43,500 nucleotides of DNA from Halothiobacillaceae bacterium (GTDB lineage Bacteria; Pseudomonadota; Gammaproteobacteria; Halothiobacillales; Halothiobacillaceae), in NCBI GenBank assembly GCA_006212015.1, contig SDAY01000005.1, forward strand, positions 1-43,500, read 5' to 3'. A model generated the notes under the pieces. That model had not been told where the DNA came from and did no database searches. It saw only the letters and a list, made by a program, of their open reading frames with translations. The translations under genes and the position numbers were made by a program. Positions within the stretch are counted from its first letter, which is position 1. Each line of letters starts with the position of its first letter. Of this stretch, positions 8,988-18,157 are shown one piece after another.

Positions 8988-9898
8988 CCGCCCTCACCGT
9001 CTGGACGCCCCCGCCCGCGCGCCGTCTGCCCATGGCGGCAAGCCTGGGCATGGCCATTCTCCTGCACCTGTTCCTGCTGGCCCTGTTCCTGAGCCGCCCC
9101 ATCAGCGTGCCGCCCGCGCCGAAGCCGCCCCCCGTCCTGCAGATCGACCTGACCCCGCGCGAGGAAACAACGCCCCCCGTGCGGCCCGACATGATCGCGG
9201 AGAGCAACCAGCGCACGGAGACCGCCAGCGCAGCGCGGGCGCAGGATGTCGAGCCCCTGATCATGCCTCAGGTGCTGAAAGCCACCCCGTCCATCACCCC
9301 CGCGTCGCCACAGAAAAAGACGGCCGCACAAGACACCCCGGCCACCCAACCCATCGAGACCAAGAAAAGCCATCCACCCGCCCCGGATGGCACGCGTACG
9401 GCGGTCAAGCCGGCAGACCATCAAAACCAGGAACCTCCCCCCGCCCCCCCCAGGCAAGCCCTCAGCATGACGGAACTGGGCCTACAGACCGCCCGGCTGC
9501 AGGCCGAGATCCTCGAGCAGGGCCTGTTGAACGAGGTCAACGCCCGTCACAAGATACTGACTGCGAACACCATCGCCGGGCCGGAGGCTGCCTACAACAG
9601 GGCCTGGAGCGAAAAAGTCGAACGCATCGGCAACATCAGCTATCCGGACGAGGCGCGCCGCCGCAATCTCAGCGGCCGCCTGGTGCTTGAAGTGGTGGTC
9701 GATGCCTGGGGCGAGGTGCAAAGCCTGCGGGTGCGCACATCATCGGGCGAGGCCGTGCTCGACCGCGCGGCCCAGGACACCGTCCATCTGGCCGCCCCTT
9801 TCGCCCCCTTCCCGCCCGAAATGCGCGAAAAATACGACCAAGTCACCATCGTGCGCACCTGGGTCTTCGTTCCCGGCAGCGGCCTGAACACACGCTGA
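8984..9898 (+). CDS. tonB: TonB-family protein (tonB3-like)
   Basis: A 304-residue protein with the TonB plan: a short cytoplasmic N-terminus, one membrane helix (about residues 17-39), a long Pro/Lys/Glu-rich periplasmic spacer (about 40-160), and a C-terminal TonB domain (about 210-300) with YPDEARRRNLSGRLVLEV and later APFAPFPPEM. It overlaps apbE by four bases. A tonB homologue at this position between gshB and yqgE is known in Pseudomonas aeruginosa as tonB3, reported to be needed for twitching motility and pilus assembly. That role here is inferred from synteny only; no exbB or exbD is nearby. Confidence 0.88.
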   Translation: MTALTVWTPPPARRLPMAASLGMAILLHLFLLALFLSRPISVPPAPKPPPVLQIDLTPREETTPPVRPDMIAESNQRTETASAARAQDVEPLIMPQVLKATPSITPASPQKKTAAQDTPATQPIETKKSHPPAPDGTRTAVKPADHQNQEPPPAPPRQALSMTELGLQTARLQAEILEQGLLNEVNARHKILTANTIAGPEAAYNRAWSEKVERIGNISYPDEARRRNLSGRLVLEVVVDAWGEVQSLRVRTSSGEAVLDRAAQDTVHLAAPFAPFPPEMREKYDQVTIVRTWVFVPGSGLNTR

Positions 9899-9960
9899 GT
9901 TTGGGACGGCAAGGAAATCCGCCCTTGCCCGTCCGCCCCTCCGCGCCGGATACTATGCCC

Positions 9961-10524
9961 ATGCAAGGCACCACCTCACTCAAGCACCACTTCCTCATCG
10001 CCATGCCGCGGATGGGCGACCCGAACTTTGCCCAGACGGTCACCTATATCTGCGAGCACAACGACGAGGGGGCGATGGGCATCGTCATCAACCGGCCGAT
10101 GGAGATCACCCTCGGCGACGTGCTCGCGCACCTGGGCATTGCCCCCGAGCGCCCGGAGCTGAAGAGCGAACCCGTCCACTTCGGCGGCCCGGTGTCGCTG
10201 GAGCGCGGCTTCGTCCTGCACAGCCCGCAGGGCCCGTGGGACAGCACCATGAACCTGCCGGACGACATCGGCCTGACCACCTCGCGCGACATCCTGCAGG
10301 CCATCGGTCACGGCGCCGGGCCGAGCAAGCGCTTCATCGCGCTCGGCTTCGCCGGCTGGGGCGCGGGCCAGCTCGAACAGGAAATGCTCGACAACACCTG
10401 GCTGAGCACGCCGGCCGCCGCCGGGATCCTGTTCGACGTGCCGATCGAGCAGCGCTGGCAGGCCGCCGCCACCTCGCTTGGCGTGGACCTCACCCTGCTG
10501 TCATCCCAGGCGGGGCACGCGTGA
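9961..10524 (+). CDS. yqgE: YqgE/AlgH family protein (DUF179)
   Basis: A 187-residue UPF0301 protein, the same length as E. coli YqgE. The typical start LKHHFLIAMPRMGDPNF is followed by VTYICEHNDEGAMGIVINRP, the core of the family. The function is not firmly known; in Pseudomonas the homologue AlgH has been linked to alginate and virulence regulation. I use the ATG at 9961; an ATG two codons earlier (9955) and a TTG at 9901 are possible but extend beyond family similarity. The stop overlaps the GTG start of ruvX. Confidence 0.93.
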   Translation: MQGTTSLKHHFLIAMPRMGDPNFAQTVTYICEHNDEGAMGIVINRPMEITLGDVLAHLGIAPERPELKSEPVHFGGPVSLERGFVLHSPQGPWDSTMNLPDDIGLTTSRDILQAIGHGAGPSKRFIALGFAGWGAGQLEQEMLDNTWLSTPAAAGILFDVPIEQRWQAAATSLGVDLTLLSSQAGHA

Positions 10525-10964
10525 GAAAAACGGTTCAGGGCCGCTGGCTGGGCTTCGACTTTGGCGAGCGCCGCATCGGCGTCGCCATCGGCCAGCAACA
10601 GGGCGGCAGCGCCAGCCCCCTGAGCGTCCTGCCGACCAGGAACCCCGGTCAACCGGACTGGCCCGCCATTGAACGCCTATTGGGCGAATGGCAGCCCGAG
10701 GGCGCGGTGGTCGGCGTGCCGCGCCGCGACGACGGCAGCGCCTACCCCGTCACCCCGCTGGCCGAGCGCTTCGCCCGCCAGCTGCATGGCCGCTTCCAGC
10801 TGCGGGTGGAAACCGCCGACGAACGCCTGTCGAGCTTCGAGGCCAGCGACCGCCTCGGCTTCGACAAATGCAAGGGCGCGGTCGATGCCGGCGCCGCCGC
10901 CATCATTCTTGAAACCTGGTTTTCCGAACATCCACCCCAAGGAAGCGATCATGCAGCACCATGA
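10521..10964 (+). CDS. ruvX: RuvX/YqgF, RNase H-fold pre-16S rRNA nuclease
   Basis: A 147-residue RNase H-like protein with the nucleotide- and metal-binding start [15 protein letters not shown], the middle Glu region ([13 protein letters not shown]) and the C-terminal [13 protein letters not shown]. Homologues mature the 5' end of 16S rRNA or act as Holliday junction resolvase-like enzymes. The start is GTG at 10521, overlapping the yqgE stop; the frame runs further upstream, but that part is a shadow of yqgE. The 3' end overlaps pyrR by 14 bases. yqgE-ruvX-pyrR is a widely conserved order. Confidence 0.93.
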   Translation: MRKTVQGRWLGFDFGERRIGVAIGQQQGGSASPLSVLPTRNPGQPDWPAIERLLGEWQPEGAVVGVPRRDDGSAYPVTPLAERFARQLHGRFQLRVETADERLSSFEASDRLGFDKCKGAVDAGAAAIILETWFSEHPPQGSDHAAP

Positions 10965-11463
10965 CGTCGAAGCCCTGATCCAGCGCATGGCGGCGGACCT
11001 GCGCAAGCATATCGAGACCGACGCCCTGCGCGACCCGCTGATGGTCGGCATCCACACCGGCGGCGTCTGGGTGGCCGAGCGCCTGCACGCGGCGCTCAAG
11101 CTGTCCGAGCCGCTCGGCAAGCTGAACATCGCCTTCTACCGGGACGACTTCACCCACATCGGCCTGCACCCGCAGGTCTCGCCGTCCAGCCTGCCCTTTG
11201 ACGTGGAAGGCCGCGACGTGATCCTGGTGGACGACGTGCTGCAGACCGGTCGCACCATCCGCGCCGCGCTCAACGAGCTGTTCGACTTCGGTCGCCCGGC
11301 CCATGTCGTGCTCGCCGTGCTGTGCGACCGCCCCGGCCGCGAGCTGCCGATCCAGGCCGACGTGGTGGGCGAGACCTTCATGCTCGATCGCCACGAGCAG
11401 ATCGTGCTGAACGGCCCCGCGCCGCTGAACCTGACCATCGAACAGAAAGCCAGCGAGGAATAA
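10951..11463 (+). CDS. pyrR: PyrR bifunctional pyr regulator / uracil phosphoribosyltransferase
   Basis: A 170-residue phosphoribosyltransferase-fold protein with the PRPP loop [14 protein letters not shown]. It is a PyrR homologue: in Gram-positive bacteria PyrR binds pyr leader RNA, while in proteobacteria its regulatory role before pyrB is less clear. ATG at 10951, with an aaggaa ribosome site located inside the end of ruvX. It is followed after three bases by pyrB. I saw no obvious PyrR-type RNA leader or attenuator in the tight junctions here. Confidence 0.94.
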   Translation: MQHHDVEALIQRMAADLRKHIETDALRDPLMVGIHTGGVWVAERLHAALKLSEPLGKLNIAFYRDDFTHIGLHPQVSPSSLPFDVEGRDVILVDDVLQTGRTIRAALNELFDFGRPAHVVLAVLCDRPGRELPIQADVVGETFMLDRHEQIVLNGPAPLNLTIEQKASEE

Positions 11464-11466
11464 GCC

Positions 11467-12471
11467 GTGGCCGTCGTCTTCGTCCGCCCCAGGATCCCCA
11501 AGCTCGCCCGCGACCCCTGGGCCATCCAGTTCGACGGCGAGGGCCGGCTCAAGCACCTGCTGACCATCGAGGGCCTGGGCCCCGAATGGGTCACCCGCAT
11601 CATGGACACCGCCGAGTCCTTCCTCTCGGTGACCGGACGCGACGTGAAGAAGGTGCCGCTGCTGCGCGGCCGCACCGTGGTCAACCTGTTCTTCGAATCC
11701 TCCACCCGCACCCGCACCACCTTCGAGCTGGCGGCCAAGCGCCTGTCCGCCGACGTGCTGAACCTGAACATCAGCACCTCCGCCGCGTCCAAGGGCGAGT
11801 CCCTGCTCGACACCCTGCGCAACATCGAGGCGATGCAGGCCGACATGTTCGTGGTCCGCCACGACCAGTCCGGCGCGGCGCACTTCATCGCCCGCCATGT
11901 CGAGCCGCATGTCTCGGTGCTGAACGCCGGGGACGGCTGGCACGCCCATCCGACCCAGGCCCTGCTGGACGTGTTCACCATCCGCAAGATGAAGGGCGAC
12001 TTCACCGGGCTTCGCGTGGCCATCGTCGGCGACATCCTGCATTCGCGCGTGGCCCGCTCACAGATCCACGCGCTGAACACCCTGAACACCGGCGAGGTGC
12101 GCGTGATCGCCCCGCGCACCCTGCTGCCCGCGCAGGTGGAGAGGCTCGGCGTGCGCGTGTTCCACGACATGCGCGAAGGCCTGAAGGATGTGGACGTCAT
12201 CATCATGCTGCGCCTGCAACGCGAGCGCATGGAGGGCGCCCTGCTGCCTTCCGAGGACGAATTCTTCCGCCTCTACGGCCTCACCCCGGAAAAGCTCGCC
12301 TGGGCCAAGCCGGATGCCATCGTCATGCACCCCGGCCCCGCCAACCGCGGCGTGGAGATCGACTCCGAGGTCGCCGACGGCCCGCAATCCGTGATCCTGC
12401 AGCAGGTCTCCAACGGCATCGCCGTGCGCATGGCGGTCATGAGCCTGTGCATGGGCGGGCGCGAGGAATGA
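11467..12471 (+). CDS. pyrB: Aspartate carbamoyltransferase catalytic subunit
   Basis: A 334-residue enzyme that condenses carbamoyl phosphate with aspartate in pyrimidine synthesis. Signature motifs are [19 protein letters not shown] (carbamoyl phosphate loop), [12 protein letters not shown] and the C-terminal [13 protein letters not shown]. The start is GTG at 11467, three bases after pyrR. It overlaps the next gene (pyrC-like), matching the Pseudomonas-type pyrB-pyrC' pair in which the dihydroorotase homologue is structural. No pyrI is present. Confidence 0.97.
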   Translation: MAVVFVRPRIPKLARDPWAIQFDGEGRLKHLLTIEGLGPEWVTRIMDTAESFLSVTGRDVKKVPLLRGRTVVNLFFESSTRTRTTFELAAKRLSADVLNLNISTSAASKGESLLDTLRNIEAMQADMFVVRHDQSGAAHFIARHVEPHVSVLNAGDGWHAHPTQALLDVFTIRKMKGDFTGLRVAIVGDILHSRVARSQIHALNTLNTGEVRVIAPRTLLPAQVERLGVRVFHDMREGLKDVDVIIMLRLQRERMEGALLPSEDEFFRLYGLTPEKLAWAKPDAIVMHPGPANRGVEIDSEVADGPQSVILQQVSNGIAVRMAVMSLCMGGREE

Positions 12472-13844
12472 GCATGAACCAGACACCCTATTTCGCCCAA
12501 GGCATGGATATCGACCACCTCAAGCCGCCCGAAGGCTGCCGGCCCGGCGTCGATTGCCAGCGCTGGACCGTCCGCGGCGCGCGCGTCATCGACCCGGCCA
12601 GCGGGCTGGATGCCGTCACCGACGTGTTCATCGACAAGGCCGGCATCGTCGGCGTCGGCCAGGCGCCGGAAGGCTTCCAGGCCGACAACGTGCTGGACGC
12701 CGCCGGCCTGTGGCTGATCCCCGGCGTCATCGACAGCTGGGCGCGTCTGCGCGAGCCCGGCCTGGAGCACAAGGCCACGGTGGAGAGCGAGGCGCGCGCC
12801 GCCACCGCCTCCGGCGTCACCACCGTGTGCATGCCGCCGGACACCGACCCGGTCATCGACACTCCCGCCGTGGTCCGCCTGATCAAGCGCCGCGCCCAGC
12901 TGGCGGGCGGCGCGCGGGTCATGTCCATCGGCGCCCTCACCCAGGGCCTGGCCGGCAAGCTGCTGGCCGAGATGGAAGACCTGAAGGAAGCCGGCTGTGT
13001 CGCCATGACCAACACCCTCAAGCCGGTCGAGACCCTCGCCGTCATGCGTCGGGCGCTGGAATACGCGGCCACCTTCGGCATCCTGGTCATCGTCCAGGCG
13101 CAGGACCGGTCGCTGGCCCACAAGGGCTGCGCGCACGAGGGCGCCGTCGCCAGCCGGCTGGGCCTGCCCGGCATCCCGGTCGCGGCCGAGACCGCCGCCA
13201 TGGCGCAGATCCTCGCCCTGGTGGAGGAGACCGGCGCGCGCGTGCACTTCGTCAACCTCTCCTCCGCCTCCGGCGTGCGCATGCTCGAACGCGCCATCCA
13301 GGACGGCCTGCCGGTCAGCGGCGGCGTCAGCGCGCACCAGCTGTTCCTCACCGAGATGGACACCGACGCCTTCGACCCGAACACCCACGTCATCCCGCCG
13401 CTGCGCACCCTGCGCGACCGCGACGCGCTGCGCGAGGCGGTCGCCAGCGGCGTGATTTCGGTCATCCACTCCGACCACCAGCCGCATGAGGGCGACGCCA
13501 AGGCCGCCCCCTTTCCGGAGGCCGCGCCGGGCATTTCCGCACTGGAAACCCTGCTGCCGCTGGTCCTGCGACTGGTGGACGAGGATGTGCTTCCGCTGCA
13601 TCAGGCGCTCGATCGCCTGACCCGAAGCCCTGCCGCGCTGCTTGGCCTCAAGGCAGGCGGCATCGCCCCCGGACTGCGCGCCGACCTCTGCCTGTTCGCC
13701 CCGGAGGCGAGCTGGACGCTGGACATCGCGACCATGCGCAGCCGCGGCCGGAACACCCCGTTCCACGGCTGGGACTTCAACGGCCAGATCACCCACACCT
13801 GGGTGGCCGGCCGACTGGTCTACCGGCGTGATGGACAGCCCTGA
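12468..13844 (+). CDS. pyrC: Dihydroorotase homologue PyrC', probably inactive partner of PyrB
   Basis: A 458-residue amidohydrolase-fold protein related to dihydroorotase. The metal ligands look lost. The usual D-x-H-x-H-x-R is D-S-W-A-R-L-R (positions of the two His are W91 and R93). The His of the V-H-A-E-D motif is Q210, and the later zinc His is N263, while D336 (SDHQPHE) is kept. In Pseudomonas such a PyrC' is non-catalytic and stabilises the ATCase dodecamer; I infer the same here. The start at 12468 overlaps the pyrB stop; an ATG at 12474 is equally possible. A catalytic dihydroorotase should exist elsewhere in the genome. Confidence 0.9.
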   Translation: MSMNQTPYFAQGMDIDHLKPPEGCRPGVDCQRWTVRGARVIDPASGLDAVTDVFIDKAGIVGVGQAPEGFQADNVLDAAGLWLIPGVIDSWARLREPGLEHKATVESEARAATASGVTTVCMPPDTDPVIDTPAVVRLIKRRAQLAGGARVMSIGALTQGLAGKLLAEMEDLKEAGCVAMTNTLKPVETLAVMRRALEYAATFGILVIVQAQDRSLAHKGCAHEGAVASRLGLPGIPVAAETAAMAQILALVEETGARVHFVNLSSASGVRMLERAIQDGLPVSGGVSAHQLFLTEMDTDAFDPNTHVIPPLRTLRDRDALREAVASGVISVIHSDHQPHEGDAKAAPFPEAAPGISALETLLPLVLRLVDEDVLPLHQALDRLTRSPAALLGLKAGGIAPGLRADLCLFAPEASWTLDIATMRSRGRNTPFHGWDFNGQITHTWVAGRLVYRRDGQP

Positions 13845-13886
13845 ATCCTGCCGCGCCAAGCGACCTGGGGGACTGGCATCAAACCG

Positions 13887-13926
13887 TCACATGCCCTGTT
13901 TAGGGTGTGATGCGACCCGTCACACC
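13887..13926. promoter_or_regulatory. Three TCACA/TGTGA half-sites forming two overlapping dyads
   Basis: TCACA at 13887-13891, TGTGA at 13906-13910 and TCACA at 13920-13924 alternate orientation. The outer pair on the left forms a hairpin with CCCT/AGGG inside it, and GGTGTGA (13904-13910) and TCACACC (13920-13926) form a perfect 7-bp inverted repeat with a 9-base spacer. This could be an operator for the following small gene, or a hairpin ending the pyr transcript; there is no T run. It is not a standard CRP site (spacer 9, not 6). Confidence 0.35.
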
Positions 13927-13939
13927 GCGAGGATTCAGC

Positions 13940-14260
13940 ATGAACGATATCGATGTCATGACCACCCCCAAGATCATCCAGATGATGCCGGCCGATGGCT
14001 GGTATGCCTTTTTCAAGGAAGAGGACGAATCGCTCAACTTCGAGCCGCTGGTCTGCTTTGCCCTGACCGAGAACACCGATGGCGAGACCGAAATCCGCCC
14101 GATGTTCTGGCAGGACAGCTATGTCGACTTCGCCGATGACTACGACAATTTCGAAGGCATCGAGCAGGTCGACATGTCAGAGCAGGACTGGGACTTCGAC
14201 CTTGACGCCCTCGATGAAGCCGAGCTTCTGGACGAAGCAGACGTGGCCGAAAAGGCCTGA
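13940..14260 (+). CDS. Small acidic protein of unknown function
   Basis: A 106-residue protein that I do not recognise. It has a folded-looking first half (around ADGWYAFFKEEDESLNFEPL) and a very acidic tail rich in Asp/Glu/Leu from about residue 70 on. No signal peptide or membrane helix is visible, so it should be cytoplasmic. The frame is open back to 13907, but the ATG at 13940 has GAGGA about seven bases upstream. It stands alone between the pyr operon and the convergent tcdA, behind a conspicuous set of inverted repeats. Confidence 0.7.
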   Translation: MNDIDVMTTPKIIQMMPADGWYAFFKEEDESLNFEPLVCFALTENTDGETEIRPMFWQDSYVDFADDYDNFEGIEQVDMSEQDWDFDLDALDEAELLDEADVAEKA

Positions 14261-14269
14261 CATCCCTCC

Positions 14270-14290
14270 GGGGCGGCATCAGTCCGCCCC
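14270..14290. terminator. GC-rich hairpin between convergent genes
   Basis: GGGGCGG (14270-14276) and CCGCCCC (14284-14290) form a 7-bp stem with a 7-base loop at the meeting point of the 13940-14260 gene and tcdA, overlapping the tcdA stop codon. No T run follows on either strand, so it is at best a weak or factor-assisted bidirectional terminator. Confidence 0.35.
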
Positions 14291-15043
14291 GCCACCCGCT
14301 TCCGGCCCCAGCAGCCGCTGGATCGCCACCCCCGCCAGCATCATGCCGAACAGATTGGGCATGTAGCTGATCGTCCCGTTCACCGCCCTCGACCGTCCCG
14401 CCACATCGCCGCCGACCGGCGCATGCGGCAGCGCCTTGATCGGCGTTTCCCACGAATACACCACCGGACTGTTGAGCGCACCACCGCGTTCACGCAGTGC
14501 CTTGCGCAGCTCGCGCGCCAGCGGGCAGGTGTGGGTCTGGTTGAGGCTGCTGACGCCGACCTTGCCGACATCCAGCCGCCCGCCCGCGCCCAGGCTGGAA
14601 TAGACCGGCACGTGATGACGCTGGCAGGCATGAATCAGTGCCGCCTTGCAGGCGATGCTGTCGATGCAGTCGATGACGAGGTCGAAGCCGCCCTCGCGGA
14701 TCAGGCCTTCCGCCTGTTCCTGGCGCAGGAACTCGATCCGCACGTCGACAGCCAGGTCCGGGCGAATATCGTGCAGGCGCTCGGCCATCGCTTCGGCCTT
14801 CTTGCGCTCCAGCGTGGAGTGCAGCGCCACGAGTTGGCGATTGAGGTTGGTGAGGCTCACCTCATCGTGGTCCAGCAGGGTGATGCGTCCGACGCCGGCC
14901 CGCGCGACCGCCTCGGCCACCGCGCCGCCCACCCCGCCCACGCCGGCGATCAGCACATGCTTACCCGCAAGCCGAGCAAGCCCCTCATCGCCAAGCAGGA
15001 TGCGGGTGCGCTGATGCATGTCGGGGGGCGTTGCGGCGGTCAT
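14279..15043 (-). CDS. tcdA: TcdA, tRNA threonylcarbamoyladenosine dehydratase
   Basis: A 254-residue E1/ThiF-like enzyme that cyclises t6A37 to ct6A in tRNA using ATP. The nucleotide-binding loop VLIAGVGGVGGAVAEAVARA (about residues 29-48), TLLDHDEVSLTNLNRQL and DLVIDCIDSIACKAALI are typical, and a later CPLARELRKAL segment follows the family pattern. The C-terminal part (IQRLLGPEAGG) is short. It lies three bases downstream of the tatD-family gene on the minus strand and ends convergently with the 13940-14260 gene. The partner sulfurtransferase (CsdE/CsdA) is not adjacent. Confidence 0.93.
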   Translation of the reverse strand: MTAATPPDMHQRTRILLGDEGLARLAGKHVLIAGVGGVGGAVAEAVARAGVGRITLLDHDEVSLTNLNRQLVALHSTLERKKAEAMAERLHDIRPDLAVDVRIEFLRQEQAEGLIREGGFDLVIDCIDSIACKAALIHACQRHHVPVYSSLGAGGRLDVGKVGVSSLNQTHTCPLARELRKALRERGGALNSPVVYSWETPIKALPHAPVGGDVAGRSRAVNGTISYMPNLFGMMLAGVAIQRLLGPEAGGGAD

Positions 15044-15046
15044 CGG

Positions 15047-15820
15047 TCAGTCTCTCGGAAAGTGGAATAGCGAGGCGGCATTCTGCCATGTGATGGCGGC
15101 CATCGCCTCGACGGACACACCCTGTAACTCCGCCAGTAAGGCCAGGGTGTCGACCACGAAGGCCGGCTCATTCGGGGCGGCGCGGCCATGCGGCGCCTGA
15201 TCGGGCGCATCGCTCTCCAGCAGGATGCGCCCGGGCGGCAGCGCGGCCACCAGCGCACGCAGGCGGGTGGCGCGCGGAGGGGTGATCGCCCCGCCGATGC
15301 CGAGATGAAAACCCAGCGCGAGGAAGCGCTGGGCCTGCTGGGCGCTGCCATGAAAACCATGCACCACCCCGCGCAGACCGGGCAGGCGGCCAAGATGCAT
15401 GGCCAGCACGTCCTCGCTCTTGTGCGCATGCAGGATGACTGGCAGATTCTGCTCCCGCGCCAGCCTGAGCTGGGGCAACAGCAGGGCTTCCTGGGCTTCG
15501 CGCGCGGCCCCGCCCGGGCCGAAATCCAGCCCGCACTCGCCGACCGCCACCGCCCCGCCCCGTTCGATCCAGACCGGCAAGCGCTCAAGCGCGCCCGCAG
15601 GATGGTCGAACCATGGATGAAGGCCATAGGCCACCGCCAGCGACGGGATGCGACGGGACTGATGACGGGACTGGCGCAACAGCACCGGCCAGTCGCGCGC
15701 CTGCGCCGCCACGCCGATGATGGCACCCACGCCAGCCCTGCGCGCCCGCAGGAGCATGTCCGTTCGCACGCTGGCAAGGCGCCTGTCGGCCAGGTGGCCA
15801 TGGCTGTCGTAGAGCCGCAT
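15047..15820 (-). CDS. TatD-family metal-dependent hydrolase
   Basis: A 257-residue TIM-barrel hydrolase of the TatD DNase family. Metal-ligand motifs in order: YDSHGHL (about residues 4-10), AVGECGLDFG, ILHAHKSEDV, VHGFHGSA and LLESDAPDQAPHG. Family members are Mg2+-dependent 3'-5' DNases or related hydrolases; the substrate is not determined here. It starts at the ATG at 15820, divergent from motA, and is followed by tcdA in the same direction, so the pair probably forms an operon. Confidence 0.9.
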   Translation of the reverse strand: MRLYDSHGHLADRRLASVRTDMLLRARRAGVGAIIGVAAQARDWPVLLRQSRHQSRRIPSLAVAYGLHPWFDHPAGALERLPVWIERGGAVAVGECGLDFGPGGAAREAQEALLLPQLRLAREQNLPVILHAHKSEDVLAMHLGRLPGLRGVVHGFHGSAQQAQRFLALGFHLGIGGAITPPRATRLRALVAALPPGRILLESDAPDQAPHGRAAPNEPAFVVDTLALLAELQGVSVEAMAAITWQNAASLFHFPRD

Positions 15821-15848
15821 TCGGAACCCTCATGAGGCGGGGACGTTA

Positions 15849-15857
15849 TGCTATGTT
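15849..15857 (+). promoter_or_regulatory. Possible extended -10 promoter for motA-motB
   Basis: TGCTATGTT fits an extended -10 (TGn plus TATGTT) in the 63-base gap between divergent tatD and motA. No -35 match is seen at the right distance. A strong purine tract (ggaaagga, 15863-15870) lies between it and the motA ATG. Confidence 0.3.
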
Positions 15858-15883
15858 GGCACGGAAAGGAATTGAGTCCATCC

Positions 15884-16705
15884 ATGAACATCTCCACCTT
15901 CCTCGGCATTCTCATCGGTCTGGGCCTGATCGGCGGCACCATCGTGCTGACCGCCGACAATGTGCTGATGTTCCTCAACCTGCCCAGCCTGATCATGGTG
16001 CTGGGCGGGACCATGGCCGCTACCTTGATCAGCTACCCGTTCCGCGAGCTGCGCAACGTGTTCAAGGTGTTCGGCATCGTGCTGCGCAACGAGCGGCTCT
16101 ATGCAAAGCAGGATCTGGACGAGCTGATCGATGTCAGCAAGCTGATGTTCCAGGGCCAGATCCACAAGGCCGACGAGCGCCTGAACATGATCAGGAACCC
16201 GTTCCTGCGCACCGGCATCCAGCTGGTGCTGGACGGCTCGGGCAGTGACGACATCTCCAGCCTGCTGCAATGGCGCATCGCCCGCATGCGTGCCCGCGAG
16301 CGTGCCGAGGCGCAGATCTTCCGCACCATGGCCGCGTTCGCGCCCGCCTTCGGCATGCTCGGCACCCTGCTCGGCCTGATCAACATGCTCTCCGGCATGG
16401 ACGCGGCGGGCTTCGAGCATATCGGCAAGAACATGGCGCTGGCGATGATCACCACCCTCTACGGCATCACCCTCGCCAATCTCCTGTTCAAGCCGGTCGC
16501 GCTCAAGCTGGAGCGGCGCACCGAACAGCGCGTCATGCTGATGAACATGGTGGTCGAGGGCGTGATGATGATGCACGAGAAGCGCAGCCCGGCCTTCATC
16601 CGCGAGGCCGTGCACTCCTTCATGGCGCAGTACGAGGACGAACTGCACGACGATGGCCGCCCGACCGCCATGCCCAGCCGTACCCGTGGCGCACGACGTG
16701 GCTGA
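15884..16705 (+). CDS. motA: MotA/PomA-type flagellar stator subunit
   Basis: A 273-residue inner-membrane protein with four hydrophobic segments (about residues 5-25, 30-50, 145-170, 178-200). With MotB it forms the ion-driven stator of the flagellar motor. The pattern LPSLIMVLGGTMAATLISYP and the third and fourth helices with their conserved prolines (FAPAFGMLGTLLG, ITLANLLFKPVALKLE) are typical of the MotA/PomA family. I choose the ATG at 15884; the purine-rich ribosome site is 12 bases upstream, rather long, so the in-frame TTG at 15872 cannot be excluded. No other flagellar genes are in the window. Confidence 0.92.
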   Translation: MNISTFLGILIGLGLIGGTIVLTADNVLMFLNLPSLIMVLGGTMAATLISYPFRELRNVFKVFGIVLRNERLYAKQDLDELIDVSKLMFQGQIHKADERLNMIRNPFLRTGIQLVLDGSGSDDISSLLQWRIARMRARERAEAQIFRTMAAFAPAFGMLGTLLGLINMLSGMDAAGFEHIGKNMALAMITTLYGITLANLLFKPVALKLERRTEQRVMLMNMVVEGVMMMHEKRSPAFIREAVHSFMAQYEDELHDDGRPTAMPSRTRGARRG

Positions 16706-17558
16706 ACCGACCCCGCCTGCCACGCCAGAGCCGCCCCAGCCCATCGCGGGCAAGGGCGAAATGGCGCAGGCCGCACGTCAAACGCAAGCGGCCATCGAGC
16801 AGGAAGGGCTGCCGGCACGACACGCCGCCAAGGCGGTCCGCAACCGCCCCTGGCAGCAGGCCTGGGACTCCTCGGCACGGGACGAGATCGAGGATGAAGG
16901 CGGCTGGCTGATGACCTTTGGCGACCTGATGTCGCTGTTGCTGGTCATGTTCGTCTTCATCGTCGCCTTTTCCAGCTTCGAACCCGAGCGCTACGCCCTC
17001 AACGCGGCACCGCAACCCGCGGAAGACACGGGGCAACCGGCCGCGCCGGTCACGCCCGTCCCAGTCGAAACCCCGCCAGAACAACCTCCCGAACCTCAGC
17101 CCCTGCCCGAACTCGACCCCGCCTTCCAGGCGCTCGGGAATGACGTCCAGGTCAAGGTGCAGCAGGGCCAGATCAACCTCCAGATTCCGGACAGCATCCT
17201 GTTCGCCGCCGGCACAGCCAACCTGACCGAAGCCGGCCTGCCGCTGCTGGACCGCATCGCCGAAGCGCTCAAGGGCAACCGCTACGGCATTTCCATCGAA
17301 GGCCATACCGACAGCGTCCCGATCCGCAACCTGCGCTTCCCGTCCAACTGGGAACTGTCGGGCGCGCGCGCGGCCATCGTCCTGCGCTACTTCATCGCCC
17401 GCGGGGTCGTTCCCGAGCGCATGCGCGCCATCGGCTACGCCGACACCCGTCCCGTCGTGCCGAATGACACCACGGAGTCACGCGCCAGGAACCGCCGCGT
17501 CGCGCTGGTACTGCATGTAAACCCGGACCAGGAAAGCACCCGGCCGAACACTCCATGA
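16653..17558 (+). CDS. motB: MotB/PomB-type flagellar stator subunit with OmpA domain
   Basis: A 301-residue partner of MotA. It has a long cytoplasmic N-terminus, one membrane helix (about residues 86-108, [19 protein letters not shown]) carrying the ion-carrying Asp (D91), a proline-rich linker (about 115-150) and a C-terminal OmpA-like peptidoglycan-binding domain ([12 protein letters not shown] ... LSGARA, about 213-290). The context around the Asp resembles PomB more than E. coli MotB, so the coupling ion could be Na+, but this is not proven. The start is uncertain: ATG at 16653 overlaps motA by 53 bases, while GTGs at 16686 or 16698 would shorten the N-terminus. Confidence 0.9.
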   Translation: MAARPPCPAVPVAHDVAEPTPPATPEPPQPIAGKGEMAQAARQTQAAIEQEGLPARHAAKAVRNRPWQQAWDSSARDEIEDEGGWLMTFGDLMSLLLVMFVFIVAFSSFEPERYALNAAPQPAEDTGQPAAPVTPVPVETPPEQPPEPQPLPELDPAFQALGNDVQVKVQQGQINLQIPDSILFAAGTANLTEAGLPLLDRIAEALKGNRYGISIEGHTDSVPIRNLRFPSNWELSGARAAIVLRYFIARGVVPERMRAIGYADTRPVVPNDTTESRARNRRVALVLHVNPDQESTRPNTP

Positions 17559-18007
17559 AAGACTTTGAACTGCACCCCCGCCTTGCCGCCGACACCGTCG
17601 AGATCACCCGCCTGCCGCTCTGCCGGGTGCTGCTGATGAACGATGCCCACTACCCCTGGGTGATCCTGGTGCCGCAGCGCGCGGACATCCGCGAGATCCA
17701 CGAGCTGAGTGATGCCGAACAGGTACGGCTGATCCGCGAATCCAGCCTCGTCTCCCGCGTCATGGCTGAACTGTTCAAGGCCGACAAGATGAACATCGCC
17801 GCGCTGGGCAATGTTGTCCCCCAGCTACATATTCATCACATCGCCCGCTTCGAAAGCGACCCCGCCTGGCCCCGTCCGATCTGGGGGCAGCTGCCCCCCC
17901 AACCCTACCCGCAAACCGCGCTGGAACAACGTCTTGACGAACTGAGCAGGGCGCTTAGAAGCCGGACGCACGGGCGCGAATCCAGGACTGACGCAACGGA
18001 GCACTGA
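17555..18007 (+). CDS. HIT-domain protein
   Basis: A 150-residue protein of the histidine triad superfamily, nucleotide-binding hydrolases or transferases. The triad region reads [14 protein letters not shown] (about residues 87-100), followed by [10 protein letters not shown], as in small proteobacterial HIT proteins. It starts at 17555, overlapping the motB stop by ATGA, so it is translated with motAB, although no functional link is known. The substrate cannot be told from sequence. Confidence 0.9.
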   Translation: MKDFELHPRLAADTVEITRLPLCRVLLMNDAHYPWVILVPQRADIREIHELSDAEQVRLIRESSLVSRVMAELFKADKMNIAALGNVVPQLHIHHIARFESDPAWPRPIWGQLPPQPYPQTALEQRLDELSRALRSRTHGRESRTDATEH

Positions 18008-18157
18008 GACCCGCCCTGTCATACCTGAGGGCTATGATCAGCCAAGGTAAACGGATAAACTCGCGATGGAACCCGGGCATGCACCACCAAGGTTGTGACC
18101 GCTGCGACCGGGACAATAGCAACCGCTAGATAAAACCCAACTTCAAGGAGAAAGAAC

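Noticed and set aside
13887-13926. CRP-binding site reading of the TGTGA/TCACA pairs
   Set aside because: The spacer is 9 bases instead of 6 and the first pair is in the opposite arrangement.
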